Assembly (NCBI RefSeq): GCF_001039355.2
Contig: NW_019773992.1
Coordinates: 167,585-196,755 of the forward strand
DNA: 29,171 bases
Source: Lingula anatina
Lineage: Eukaryota > Brachiopoda > Lingulata > Lingulida > Lingulidae
Direction of reading: 5' to 3'
Of this stretch, positions 19,746-29,171 are shown in pieces (position 1 is the stretch's first letter; each line of letters begins with the position of its first letter). The notes beneath the pieces were generated by a model, which was not told the origin of the DNA, ran no database searches, and saw only the letters and a program-made list of their open reading frames with translations. Both the position numbers and the translations under genes were made by a program.

Positions 19746-20395
19746 GCCAAATGGGGGTGACGCACGTGCGACGCATTCCCGGTGTGTTCTCGCCTTTGTT
19801 CGTTAGTTGTCAGGGCGTGCGCCTTACTCAACACGCAAAGGACACTTGCTCCTTCATTGCTTGCGAAGTGCGTCTTGCACAACGCGCGTCTCTCTTGCTT
19901 ACTCCGTACGCGGGGAGCAAGTTACGCTTGCAGCCTCGCTGTTCGCAGGCTATTCGTAGAATCTTTTGGACATGTCCAACATGCTTCATCCGTACTTACG
20001 GGCTGTCTGCGAACTCGAAATTTCGTAAGGACTTCCGTGGGACGTGAGATTCTGCCCAAAAATTTGGACGCAAACAGCCCGTAAGAGCCCGTACGGCCGT
20101 TGTGACTGAGGATATAAGGATATTACTTTCGCCGTTCGTAGTATTCTCTTCATAAACGGTGAGTGCGTGCCGAGTTTGAGGTAGCAAGACAAACTCAAGA
20201 AATGAGTACATCGCACCTTGCAATTAGTGTACCTGCTTCTCACGTTGACCCTGCGACTCGCAAGGCAGACTTACGCCTTTCCATTGCAAGTTTTCTTCTA
20301 CTTCTAGGAACTCCACGGCCTCCACTACACCAAAAATTTGCAGGGGCCGTGCGATCCTAAAATTCGTGCGTCCGGTTGTGACCGAAGCCTTAGAT
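19746..20395. mobile_element. GC-richer inserted segment with hairpin, likely transposon-derived
   Basis: Base composition and CpG-rich words (GTACGG, CGTGCG, CGCG) set this block apart from its AT-rich surroundings. Its right edge, reverse-complemented, begins TAAGGCTTCGGTCACAACC, like a DNA-transposon terminus; a degenerate version of this edge is in copy A at about 2980-3010. A near-perfect inverted repeat at 19996-20011 and 20069-20084 (TTACGGGCTGTCTGCG) forms a stem. No coding function is recognised in its short open frames. Confidence 0.45.
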
Positions 20396-20920
20396 CACAT
20401 ATATAGTAATAATTGGGGTCAGTTAGGCTATAGCTAGCGAGCCGCTATAAGATATCATTAGACGTAATGTAAATACAGGCTAAACGATCGTCTGCTATAA
20501 CTCGTTTCTATTTTCTTTTTTAATTACTTTTCACTAAATCCTACCTAAAAATATCATTGGTCAAAAAAGCTGTCCCACCAACAGTTTCATGTGCTTTCAT
20601 TTATAGATTCCAGATTCCAAATACCATAACTAATGTGATAAGTGGTACAGAAAATACAAACTAGCGGTGAATATATCCACATTGAATACCATTTATTCAC
20701 ATTTATTACATGTACCCCTCAAATCCGGGGCTTATTTCACAATGGCACCAAAGAGATTATTAAAAGTTACTGGTATAAAACACGATTTTGTTCCTTATTT
20801 CCATGCATCAGTCATAAAAATACATGAAAAAAGATTTTGAAAAATATTTCATATTTTAATATATTATTTAATATAATAATTTAAAAATGATAATTCTGTA
20901 GATATAGTAATGAAATGATA

Positions 20921-23056
20921 TCATTTTTTCTTCTTGTCGCCGCCTGTTACTGGCTTCTGACCACACTTCCTCCTGCATGCTCTACAAAGAATCGTGATGC
21001 AATAGACACCTAGGACGACCACACTTAAAAGAAAACCTATGACGTCGAGGCTATAAAAACTGTACCATGGCAACCGTGCTCCCGGCGACTGTAAATGTGA
21101 GTCCCCGAATCTGACCACGTGTTCAGTCCAGTAGACCGCCTGATCCACGAGACTCATGGGATAGTCCCGCAATATCCTAGCATATCTTTTGGCGTTGTTC
21201 TTATATGTGGAATTTGAGGCCAAAATGTTGATATTTTCCAGGAGCTCGTCAGGAGAAAACGTTGCCACAGTGGGACATCTTTATAGCTAACTCTCTCTTA
21301 ACGAGTCGCTCAGCGTTGTAAGGCTGATCTCCGGCGATTGGCATCGCCAATACTGGGACGCCGTTAAATAGCGCCTCGTACAAACCGGCGTTGCCACAGT
21401 GGGACAGGAAAACTTTCACACTGTCATGTGCTAGAAGATCGCCTTGTGGTAACCAAGACATCAGTTTGATATTGGGCGGTATTTCCCCCAAGTCTTCTCC
21501 ACTGTAACGCCATACGACTCCGTATTTCAGCTTGCTGAACACACCCAGGAATCTTTTGCTGATTTCTGTAGGTAAATATTTCACGACAGAGCCAAACGAA
21601 ACAACCACCACTCCCTGGGATTTGAATTTCTGTACAAACGCTTCCAGATGGTCTGGCAAAGCCGCAGGTTGTTTCACACCCATCCCTCCAAGTAGGATCA
21701 CATTGGGAAGGGTAGGGATCGGTTCTAGGGCAGGATTCACGCTTATAACCAGCCAAAGTATACTGTCTCTCAGAAATTCGTTGAATGTTTTAATTGGCTT
21801 ATGGGACACGTGTCTCTGCACCAACTCCGCAGGTATTGAAGGTGTAGATATAAAATTAGAAACCAGTGTTATCATAAAGTTCTGAACACGTTCCATGAAG
21901 TCCATGTCTTCATTGAAGGTCGTGAACAAGGAAGGTACAACAGAGGGGAGAAGAGGCACCCCTGCCTGACCTAGTAACGAGGTGAATGACGTAATACTGA
22001 TTACAGGCAAGTCCAGTTTGTACGGCAGAATTTGACAGTTGGCAAGGAACGGGTACGCCCCTATCACAGCCACGTCAAACTTGAGCGACAAAAGTTTAAC
22101 GAATAATTCCTGGTCCTCCAACATTTCTGCACATTGGTACGTGAAGAACTCGGACGCAGTTCTCACCATCCTGAAATTGGTCACCATATCGCCGTCACTT
22201 TGTATCATATCTTTGACGTCATTCCTCTGAAACTCCTCCGAAGCGAAAATGTACTCCTTGTCCGTTTTGAACGTCAGATAATTTACACTGCCGTCCTTGG
22301 TAGAGTCGGGGATAGGGAAATTTGAGCCGACAATGACGTAAACTTGGTGTCCGCGTTTGTGCAGTACTTTGGCCAGGTTATGGAAGACCAAAGTGACACT
22401 CTTGCCTATGCCTGGCATTGCTAGGAATCTAAAATGCACCGAGTATATACTACTTTAAAATCACTAAATCTCAAATAACATCAAATATAATATGCAGGTA
22501 TACAGTGTAGGCTAAATAGGTTATCTAAGATTTTACCTTTCTCATACAAATAGATTTATAAATAAGAAAAACTAATTAAATAATTAATAAACGAAAATAT
22601 AAATAAAAAACCTTGACTAGACGCGTGCTTAAATAAGGTAAGGGTGGGAAAAACTGAAATGGAATTGCACCCATCCACGCCACTCAAATACTGCAAATAT
22701 TGAGGTTGACGTCACAACCACTGAACAAATCGTAAATAACGCCACGTAAAATGGTTCTAATAACAGCATTAATGCTAGACAGAAAACATTCCACGTCCAG
22801 TTAAACCTCCATTAATGTTTGTAAAAATATATTATCTTATCTGATATCAATTCGGACTAAATTTTTTATTAGCTTAAAAATTTAATGACTGGTTGATTTT
22901 TTTTTTCTAATCGTTGAAGAAGATAAGCAGAACATAAGCCAAATATCGTTTCAATTCTAATTACCTTGCACAGGAACAGGGCGTCACGTGACTCAGCGTC
23001 CAGAGACTGAGAAAAACGAGTAGCGACACTACTGGCGTCCGCACTGGTGACATCAT
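20921..23056 (-). pseudogene. UDP-glycosyltransferase, copy B, frameshifted (exons 23056-22965 and 22428-20921)
   Basis: Exon 1 (92 bases, MMSPVRTPVVSLL...) is intact with a good donor, GTAATT; the exon 2 acceptor is TTTTAG at 22429. The protein is nearly the same as copy A up to ...KRELAIKM. There an insertion of 4 bases relative to copy A (CGTTGCCACAGTGGGACA at 21260-21277 on + versus CGTTGCAACGGACA at 4146-4159) shifts the frame: eight further residues, SHCGNVFS, then a stop at 21251-21249. As written the product is 423 aa, lacking the membrane span and KKXX tail. The lost part is still open in another frame (21268-20921, ending KKKK). The donor signature lies upstream of the shift and is intact; the catalytic His and Asp positions are Val and Gly as in copy A. 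It could be a young pseudogene, a truncated luminal protein or an assembly error. Confidence 0.88.
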
Positions 23057-24083
23057 GTAGGTGTTTCCAGTCCAGTCCTGACGGTCCAACTTAGTCGAAC
23101 ATGCGGTTATGACGTCGTACAGCTTCTTCGTATTTCCTATATAGTTCTAGGCGATCCGGGGTGTTGATTAAAATCTATTAAACCAGAAAGTCATAAACTG
23201 ATCCTACTTATCCGCGGAAATCACAACATACAAACTGAACGCTGTCACTGCCAGATGACACTACATGTACACGTGACGCTATCTTAATGCACCAAAGTTA
23301 ACTTACACAACAACATGTACCTGCAGCAACAGTCTAACGCCTTGTTGGGCTGAGCGCTGACTTAACCAAGATACTCTGACTTAGGACGTCTCAACGCTGC
23401 TGAATGTCGAAATACCCGTTGTACTGCGGTGACTGAAGCCGTCAAATCCGGATTAAACACCTTTTAAGTTCAGTTTAAACTACACTAAACAAATTTAGAG
23501 ATCTGCCCCAATCGCATTCATATTTAGCCTTGCAAGAGTTTGTTCCGTATAATGACCTTTGTAAGTTCAAATAAGCCTTCGGGTCGACGTCAATATTTGT
23601 ATTTCGCGATATGTCAGGTGTTATACAGGTTCAGTAGGATATAGGCCATGGTCTACATGTAGTATATGATAACACGTGGTCGCACCCTCGAAGATATCGA
23701 AAACGAATTGTCTTTTAAGTTCGATAAGTATTACCCGAAGTCGAATAGTTAGTGTTCTCAAAGTCCACAAAAGTATCATTTCTATTCACGTGTTTGAGCT
23801 TTTTTGATAAGTGCAGGAGAGTTAGGAGTCGGACATTTCACTAAAATCTTCAGGATTCAGCATATGTCGGGTATACTTATCTAGCCGCTGATAGACCTGT
23901 AGTTCGACATTTAAGACAAAACTTTATAAAGACAAAAGGTCAAGAAAAGATAAAAAAAGCAGTGATCTTACAAATATACAGACGCATACAGGAAAAAAAA
24001 GTAGATTGAACCTGACGACCTCTGCACTGCTTGTTTGAGTAAGTACAAGACGAGATTCAACGTCACCGCTTTTAAATACATTC

Positions 24084-24331
24084 CAGTGGCGGATTTAGAA
24101 GGGGGTCAGGGGGGTCCTGACCCCCTCCCCCCCATAGGTTTCTGAAATATATATTACACCAATCGTCCCTTCCTGAAATTAGAATTTTGACTAGCTGAAT
24201 CATAATTCTAAACCGTACCGAAAGGCACTGTTTGCTCTCCAAGGCCCACACCAATAGGTGGCGATTGTCGGCTTCGCATACGAGGCCGTCGTTCTGGACC
24301 CCCCCTTCAAATAATCCTGGATTCGCCCCTG
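24084..24331. mobile_element. hAT-type nonautonomous element, ~248 bp
   Basis: The left end is CAGTGGCGGATTTAGAAGGG. The right end, reverse-complemented, is CAGGGGCGAATCCAGGATTA and then also runs into a G-run and GGTCC/GGTC. These are typical hAT MITE termini. Copy A shows the uninterrupted site. The flanks (ACATTC before, CATTTC after) suggest a target duplication, though not a clean 8 bp. Related internal sequence occurs in copy A at 7075-7240, in a different place. Confidence 0.75.
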
Positions 24332-24420
24332 CATTTCATGTGATCTGTATAATGTCCCAACCACGTGCTAGAGGGATCGACCCAACGCCGACAAATATAC
24401 ATACACCAAATAGCAAAATA

Positions 24421-24424
24421 ATAA

Positions 24425-24462
<38 letters not shown>
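24421..24462. repeat. (TAAA)n microsatellite
   Basis: Tetranucleotide run at the position equivalent to 6950-7016 in copy A, but shorter. Confidence 0.95.
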
Positions 24463-24464
<2 letters not shown>

Positions 24465-25187
24465 CAACAAATAAAAAAAATAAACAAAAAATATCAATTC
24501 CACAACATAAAAAGTAATTTGAACCCGCGCTGAAAGGACCAATTTATATATTTAATAGTTGAAAATGTTGCTCATGCCTCTATAACATGAATGTTTCCCA
24601 GTTTCCTGTTCTCGAAATAAAATGGCGTCAGCAGCATCAAACGTCAGAGCAGTCTTGGCTATATTGATAATGACGGAGGGATTTCGGTAGTGCTTTAACG
24701 AACAGTTTCTTTTATTTAATAATATGAAATATCTCATCACCACGCCAGTGAAGTCCACACGACTGGGCTAATTAACCTCTTTCATCGCAACGTTATAGGC
24801 ATTTCTAAGCATATTTGTCACCACATATAATGTCATATTCTTGCATTTGCAAGTAATCAGTGCGTTTAGATAGCTCATTTAAATTACCAATTGCACTAAA
24901 CAACACCATTTTGCATTTTAGTTGCAAAATATGTAAGCAATTATCTGTTTCCCAGCTTTGAAATAATACATTTATCAAGACAAAATTAATTTTAAAGTTA
25001 AGTCAAGCATTAGTGTTGGGATTTTCTTGTTTCATTTCCTATCAGATTGAACATTCAGATAATAATTTCAACATTTTATATGTAGTTTACACCTATTTAT
25101 CTAGATATAGGGATGGTCTTAACCGGTCTCAATTACGAAAAGTTATGTCCAAGAGCGTTATAAACCCTGGATGACGAATTAAGCAGC

Positions 25188-25195
25188 TATAAAAA
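25188..25195 (+). promoter_or_regulatory. TATA box of the small-peptide gene
   Basis: TATAAAAA in the context GCTATAAAAAGCTC, identical in copy A. It is 130 bases upstream of the ATG at 25318, which puts the start of transcription near 25218 and gives a ~100 base leader. Confidence 0.7.
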
Positions 25196-25317
25196 GCTCT
25201 GGCGAAGCTAGGATATCACCGCCAGTAGAGAGTCGACTAACAACGTCTATAGACGTCTAAAGCGCTGCTACTACGCTCTATCTCACTACGTTGAGTACCC
25301 ATCACATAACCTCCAGG

Positions 25318-25524
25318 ATGAATTCCAAGATATGGTCAGCACTGACCGTGGTCTGTGTCCTTTCCTGCCTACAACAGACGCTGGCGTCCGACGTGAACTG
25401 TTCTGGCTGCTCTTCTGAGGACTGTGAATGCCAGATCTGGTGTCCGCCTCCCGTCACTGTGTCTCCAGGGGGACCACCCCTGCAGGAACCATGCCTGACC
25501 TCATGTGCCTGTAAGAGTACATAG
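25318..25524 (+). CDS. Small secreted Cys-rich peptide, 68 aa
   Basis: The ATG at 25318 is preferred over an upstream in-frame ATG-less extension because it follows the conserved leader and starts a clear signal peptide (MNSKIWSALTVVCVLSCLQQ, cleavage probably after TLA at 23). The mature ~45 residues hold eight Cys (C28, C31, C36, C38, C42, C59, C63, C65) with a Pro/Gly-rich loop PPPVTVSPGGPP between C42 and C59. I do not recognise the family. GTAAGA at 25511 is a strong donor; splicing to the acceptor TAATTCCAG ending at 25875 would give TAA at the junction, removing only CKST. The gene is divergent from UGT copy B; its copy A counterpart is broken. A defence or signalling role is possible but not shown. 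Confidence 0.65.
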   Translation: MNSKIWSALTVVCVLSCLQQTLASDVNCSGCSSEDCECQIWCPPPVTVSPGGPPLQEPCLTSCACKST

Positions 25525-26097
25525 ACATTGGTGAGTTTATCACGGTATCTTGGCTGAGGCAAAGGCACATCTAGAGCGCTTGACCTTTATATATGTTTTT
25601 TTCATTTTTATATTTTTTTGTATTACTGGCATAATAGAATTTGAATAATCCCTGAGAGTAACTTTTTTGCGTTGTGCATCTGTTACAAGTCCGAAGTTGG
25701 CTGTGTGTGGAGTTTTTATAATGTACGTTTATTTGTGAAGAAAAGACAGAAAAGTTTATTTTAAATCTGGCGTTTGGCATTTATTTTGATGATATCACTA
25801 AATAACTACGTGTGTGTCAATGTTTTGCACTCGACTCTACCCAAATGTACAGTTCTGTATTTTATCTAATTCCAGAAAACACTTTATGAAAGACTCGCCA
25901 AGCATATATAATTCCTGAAAGTGGAGCAACTCTCCTCAAGTCGAGCTAAGGAAGAGTGTATCTGAAAACATTATGGAAGAGTTTGAAAATTGTGTGTTGA
26001 TGAATAAAATGGTCAAGTGTACTTTCTGGTCAATTTTTAGTTAACCCCCAACAATGCCCAAAATGGGAGGTATATCCTACAAAGTACGTTACCCGTT
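25525..26097 (+). other. Intron/3' UTR of the small-peptide gene
   Basis: No further coding sequence seen. It holds the possible intron 25511-25875 and the poly(A) signal at 26003. Confidence 0.45.
26003..26008 (+). terminator. Likely poly(A) signal of the small-peptide gene
   Basis: AATAAA followed by a GT-rich stretch (GGTCAAGTGTACTTTCTGG). It gives a transcript ending near 26025-26040, with 25876-26030 as a possible 3' UTR exon. Confidence 0.5.
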
Positions 26098-26283
26098 TAA
26101 AGCCTAGATTACATTTGAAATGCGATGCCCGTACGGTGCACGGATAACGCCCGTAATACCCTTTTCGTACGGCGTTTGAGTGAAGGTAGAAGGTTGCCGT
26201 ACGAAATCGCACGGAATCGTACACATTTAAGTCCATGTAATGTAGACATACTCGGCGTAGCCCGTAATTCCTTACGATTAAAA

Positions 26284-26318
<35 letters not shown>

Positions 26319-26416
26319 AATAATAATAACAATAACAATAAAAAAGTAAAATAGAATAAAAAAAGGTACGAACAATTTCTTCGCACGGCGCCCGTGTAAA
26401 TATCATCTAGGCTTAA
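26098..26416. mobile_element. Harbinger MITE, 313 bp, TAA target duplication
   Basis: The element 26101-26413 starts AGCCTAGAT and ends ATCTAGGCT, flanked by TAA at 26098-26100 and 26414-26416. Inside are repeated CCGTACG/CGTACGG and GCACGG words near both ends and a TAAA run at about 26281-26320. No coding sequence. TAA duplication and short AGCCT... ends fit PIF/Harbinger. Confidence 0.88.
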
Positions 26417-27149
26417 ATAATGTGCTGCTAAACAACGATCATATTCTTCTGTCGATAAACGTAGTTAAAATTGACAGAGAAAACTAGGTCGGAGCTTCGG
26501 TTATATTCAATCATAGGTCACATCGTATAGACAATTACGGTAATTGCTGTATAATCTGTACGTCAATTTGATTTCCTTCACAAAAAAGTTAAATTTAATT
26601 TTCTTTTCTTACTTTCAAAGCACTCACTGATCGACCTGTCTTAACACTTGGATTCGATGTTTTATAATTTTCTTAATTAATGGACTTGATGACGAATGAA
26701 CAATGATGTGCTTAGTAAGTCATGTGAGAATGTCGCTAGAATACTCGGAATGAACATCAAATGATTCTTGCACATTCCAGATAAAGGACCCGTCACACTA
26801 GAGACAGAATGAGCAAGAATGCCGTTGGAAATACAATCCTTTGTACATTCCTGGATATTAGAATAGCTGACCCTAATGTTTTGCTCATGCTCAAAACTTT
26901 TGAAATCCATTCAGTGGGAAATTTATTTGGTTCTGGTGTACAAGTGATCACAAAATTTATGGATAATGTTCCATGACGTAAAGAAAGTTTTAAAAAATTG
27001 GACTTGTGGCCTCAATTCAATTATTTCATTTAACTGTGAAGCATATTCTTGATTTAATGTCCCCACTATGCCTATTTCAGCTTTATACATAACAAAAATT
27101 TCATAGATTATAATTTTTTTTTTGTTCAAATAATTTTTTGTTCTTGCAG
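26417..27149. other. AT-rich DNA upstream of the decayed transposase
   Basis: No secure gene. Minus-strand open frames at 26677-26910 and 26923-27168 lack recognisable domains; they may be eroded 3' parts of the YqaJ-containing gene on the same strand. Confidence 0.4.
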
Positions 27150-28208
27150 TGATGAGAATAATTCGCATGCATCTGACTCAACTGTTGAAACAGAAACTGG
27201 TACAGGCACTCAGACAGAAGAACAGTGTAAGTTTATTTCAAGTTTAAAGTATTAGACAAAAATGGTTTTGCAAAGTCTTTGGAAAATCTGGATAGTTTTT
27301 ATAGAAGTCCTGTCATGTAAGCTTGATCTGGCATAATCCTCTGAATTGTGTAAATACAATAAATTCACAGAAGTCGCATCCCGTTATCATGAGCTGTCCT
27401 TGAATTTGAGCGTAATAGCCATGGGTTGTTTTTAATCTTATTTCCCAATTATTGTTTTCAAGACAAAAATTGGAAATGTCTTCACATGCTGCCAAATTTT
27501 CATGTTTCTTGCTGTGAAGGGATATTTGATTTCTGCAATTCCAGTTTGTCCATTGTCACACAACTTTCTATCTGGAGTTGCCCCAATTCCGTGGACTGAA
27601 TCCTCTGTCCTTTTGATGTTTCTTGTCTGAAATAAATCAGTCATAATTAAAAACTAAATGTATATTTAAATAAGAAATCATGTCAGCATATACATTTATT
27701 ATAATTGTAAATATATACATATTTTTTTTTATTCCAGGGGTTTCTCCAATGGACATGTTAGCTATATCTACAGATTAACACGTCTTGCATGGTGAATTAG
27801 ACTTGAAAAATAACAAAATCAAGCAATTGGAGTCAATGATCATGAAATTGAAAGACGAAAAAAAAAGCAGCTGAAGGAAAAAATTGAGGATCAAATGAAA
27901 TTTGGAATAGGCAGCATTTTAGACAAAGAACCGAAGTTAAATATTACACAGGAATTACGGTTGCGGTTTAAAAGCGGTTTAAAAGTTTGTTCAAATTTTT
28001 GATACCAGACAACTATATACTACAGCATGAAAAAGGTCGGAATGATATTAAAATTTTGACACAAGAGGACTGCTTATTTTCAGTGTTGATACAGTTACGT
28101 CACAATTTTGGTTTCAAGGATATTGCCATTAGATTTGGTTTAACTGTTCAGTCTGCTGGAAGCATTTTTAATACATGGATAGCCCACATGCATGCCATCA
28201 TAAGTTAG
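27150..28208 (+). pseudogene. Decayed transposase gene with HTH_Tnp_4 domain (exons 27150-27226 and 27738-28208)
   Basis: The exon at 27150-27226 follows TTGTTCTTGCAG and ends at donor GTAAGT; it encodes DENNSHASDSTVETETGTGT then QTEEQ, an acidic linker of the kind found after THAP domains. It joins in phase to the exon at 27738 (after TTTTATTCCAG), giving WVSPMDMLAISTD and then a stop. Beyond it, in broken frames, lie a Lys/Glu coiled coil (LKNNKIKQLESMIMKLKDE), a segment FGIGSILDKEPKLNITQELR, and after a shift near 27985 the helix-turn-helix LTQEDCLFSVLIQLRHNFGF then KDIAIRFGLTVQSAGSIFNT. This matches HTH_Tnp_4, which precedes DDE_Tnp_4 domains in ISL2EU and Harbinger-type transposases. At least one stop and two frameshifts disable it. 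No DDE domain follows. Confidence 0.72.
27313..27644 (-). pseudogene. YqaJ-type exonuclease fragment, frameshifted
   Basis: The minus strand from 27644 encodes IGATPDRKLCDNGQTGIAEI then KYPFTARNMKIW. A one-base shift near 27495 leads to AACEDISNFCLENNNWEIRL then KTTHGYYAQIQGQLMITGCD and FCEFIVFT. This is the core of the YqaJ (lambda-exonuclease-like) PD-(D/E)XK fold: the PD of the ATPD motif, the EIK of AEIKYP and the QIQGQL strand are all visible. The fragment lies inside the intron of the plus-strand transposase relic. Eukaryotic ISL2EU transposons are known to carry a YqaJ protein beside the transposase, so both may be parts of one dead element. Confidence 0.75.
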
Positions 28209-29171
28209 GACATCTGTCAATATGTTGCTTTATAACTTTATTTCAAGTTACTTTTGTCACTGATAAAAGCTCAAATGAAGATGATTGATTATTAAAAAAT
28301 AAATTATAATTGTAGAAATAACTTTTAATTGTACTTACTTAAATGAAAATGTGTATATATAGAAGCGAAAAATGCTTTTATTGTATACAGTGATTTTTTT
28401 ACCCCAATTTTGCCACTTTTCGGCCAAAAGCTGATAAGAACTTGTTGTCGAAATGTTATGTGATATCAAGCAGATTTTTACCTGATAAGATAGATATGAG
28501 CCAAGTTGCACTTTTCTTAATGGTATATCTACATCCACTGAAGCAATATAGGCCAATGGGTTCCCTTTCAGGTTTTTGAGGATGTTGATGTCTTGGTGGC
28601 TTATCTTTGGTAATCTGAAGTTCAACAACATTTTCACATAACTTGAACACCCAGGTTTTGAAATAATACTATTAAATCATCTAGTGTAATTTGAGTGTTA
28701 CACAATGTAACACTACACTCGGGTACAAAACAGAAACTACCCGATGTCAGTACTGTACATAAAAATATTATCTCTGTAGAATTTTATTGCTTTTAAGCAT
28801 ATGAGTAATTTGTTATGATTTATCTGGGGAAAAGCAAAATAAAAGCATTCAGCTCACAGAATTCAGAAAACGAACAATTCTGGTTTCATGAAAATAAGAA
28901 ATATCTGTATTTTAAAAAAAATTTAGTCAAAACATACTGGGAATAGGGATAAAAAATGCAAGTAAACAGTCTACTAAAATAGCTCACTGAGAAAGCAACC
29001 ATTTGATTTTCTAGAGGTGGTTTGGAATTCTTGTCTGGTGAAGAAATTTTAAATTATTTTCTTGATGCAGTGAGACTAATATTTTTTCTTCAAATTTAAA
29101 ATTTCATATGGTAAGAATTATTTTTACAAACTGTCAAAATCATCTTTACTCGAATCTATACCTCCCCCCCC
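28209..29171. other. AT-rich end of the window, no secure gene
   Basis: Minus-strand open frames at 28456-28650 and 28335-28637 overlap in different frames. Their paired pattern would fit a decayed coding exon on the YqaJ strand, but no domain is recognised. The expected DDE domain of the transposase is not seen on the plus strand. The sequence ends in a C-run. Confidence 0.4.

Larger units (their letters stand above)
23057..25187. other. Shared upstream region between UGT copy B and the small-peptide gene
   Basis: No coding sequence recognised. It matches 5802-7718 with indels. It contains the hAT-like element at 24084-24331, the TAAA microsatellite at 24421-24462 and a conserved block (24729-25187) ahead of the TATA box. 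Confidence 0.6.
20360..25380. repeat. Segmental duplication, copy B
   Basis: Counterpart of 2965-7916 in the same orientation. It contains the frameshifted UGT, the shared upstream region and the open small-peptide gene. Copy B has a hAT-like insertion at 24084-24331 that is absent at the equivalent point in copy A (near 6875). Confidence 0.9.

Noticed and set aside
19751-20084. Overlapping plus-strand frames of about 100 codons
   Set aside because: They lie in the CpG-rich insert where stops are rare by composition; no recognisable domain and no start or splice support.
28335-28650. Minus-strand frames as the N-terminal part of the YqaJ gene
   Set aside because: Position and strand would fit, but no motif could be recognised in either frame, so it is left as unassigned.

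Overview
The window looks like chordate or other deuterostome genomic DNA, most likely amphioxus (Branchiostoma); the species is inferred from style, not proven. Genes have GT-AG introns, one has a TATA box, AT-rich intergenic DNA is full of microsatellites and small DNA transposons, and the gene content fits: an intronless RING/coiled-coil/NHL TRIM gene, UDP-glycosyltransferases (UGTs) with a signal-peptide exon, and an extracellular protein joining an Ig domain to a C-terminal chitin-binding domain.

Layout. (1) 1-2206 (+): last two exons of a gene for a secreted or surface glycoprotein: Cys-rich segment, long Ala-rich helix, furin-type site, I-set Ig, intron, peritrophin-type chitin-binding domain. 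(2) About 2965-7916: copy A of a segmental duplication, with an intact two-exon UGT on the minus strand (3807-5801) and, pointing away from it, the promoter and broken start of a small secreted-peptide gene (7719-7916). (3) 7917-15479: a single-exon TRIM gene (minus, 10014-12029) flanked by two direct copies of an ~0.8 kb repeat. The left copy ends in a T32 tract behind a minus-strand AATAAA. The right copy was split by a 2.4 kb Harbinger-like element with TAA target duplication. A relic of a second TRIM start lies just upstream. (4) 15480-20400: gene-poor DNA with a CTCAGTGAC minisatellite, a GTCC-motif repeat block, (AT)n, a 217 bp element with perfect 34 bp inverted ends, and repeat fragments. 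(5) About 20360-25510: copy B of the duplication. Here the UGT carries a 4-bp frameshift while the small secreted peptide (25318-25524) is open. (6) 26098-29171: a Harbinger MITE and a decayed transposon with transposase exons on + and a YqaJ nuclease fragment on -.

The central story is the duplicated divergent pair (UGT - / small Cys-rich peptide +). It has decayed reciprocally: A keeps the UGT and has lost the peptide, B keeps the peptide and has a broken UGT. Both UGT copies keep the UDP-sugar donor signature but lack the canonical catalytic His and Asp. The frameshift in B is an exact local copy of a sequence 129 bp away in the same exon.
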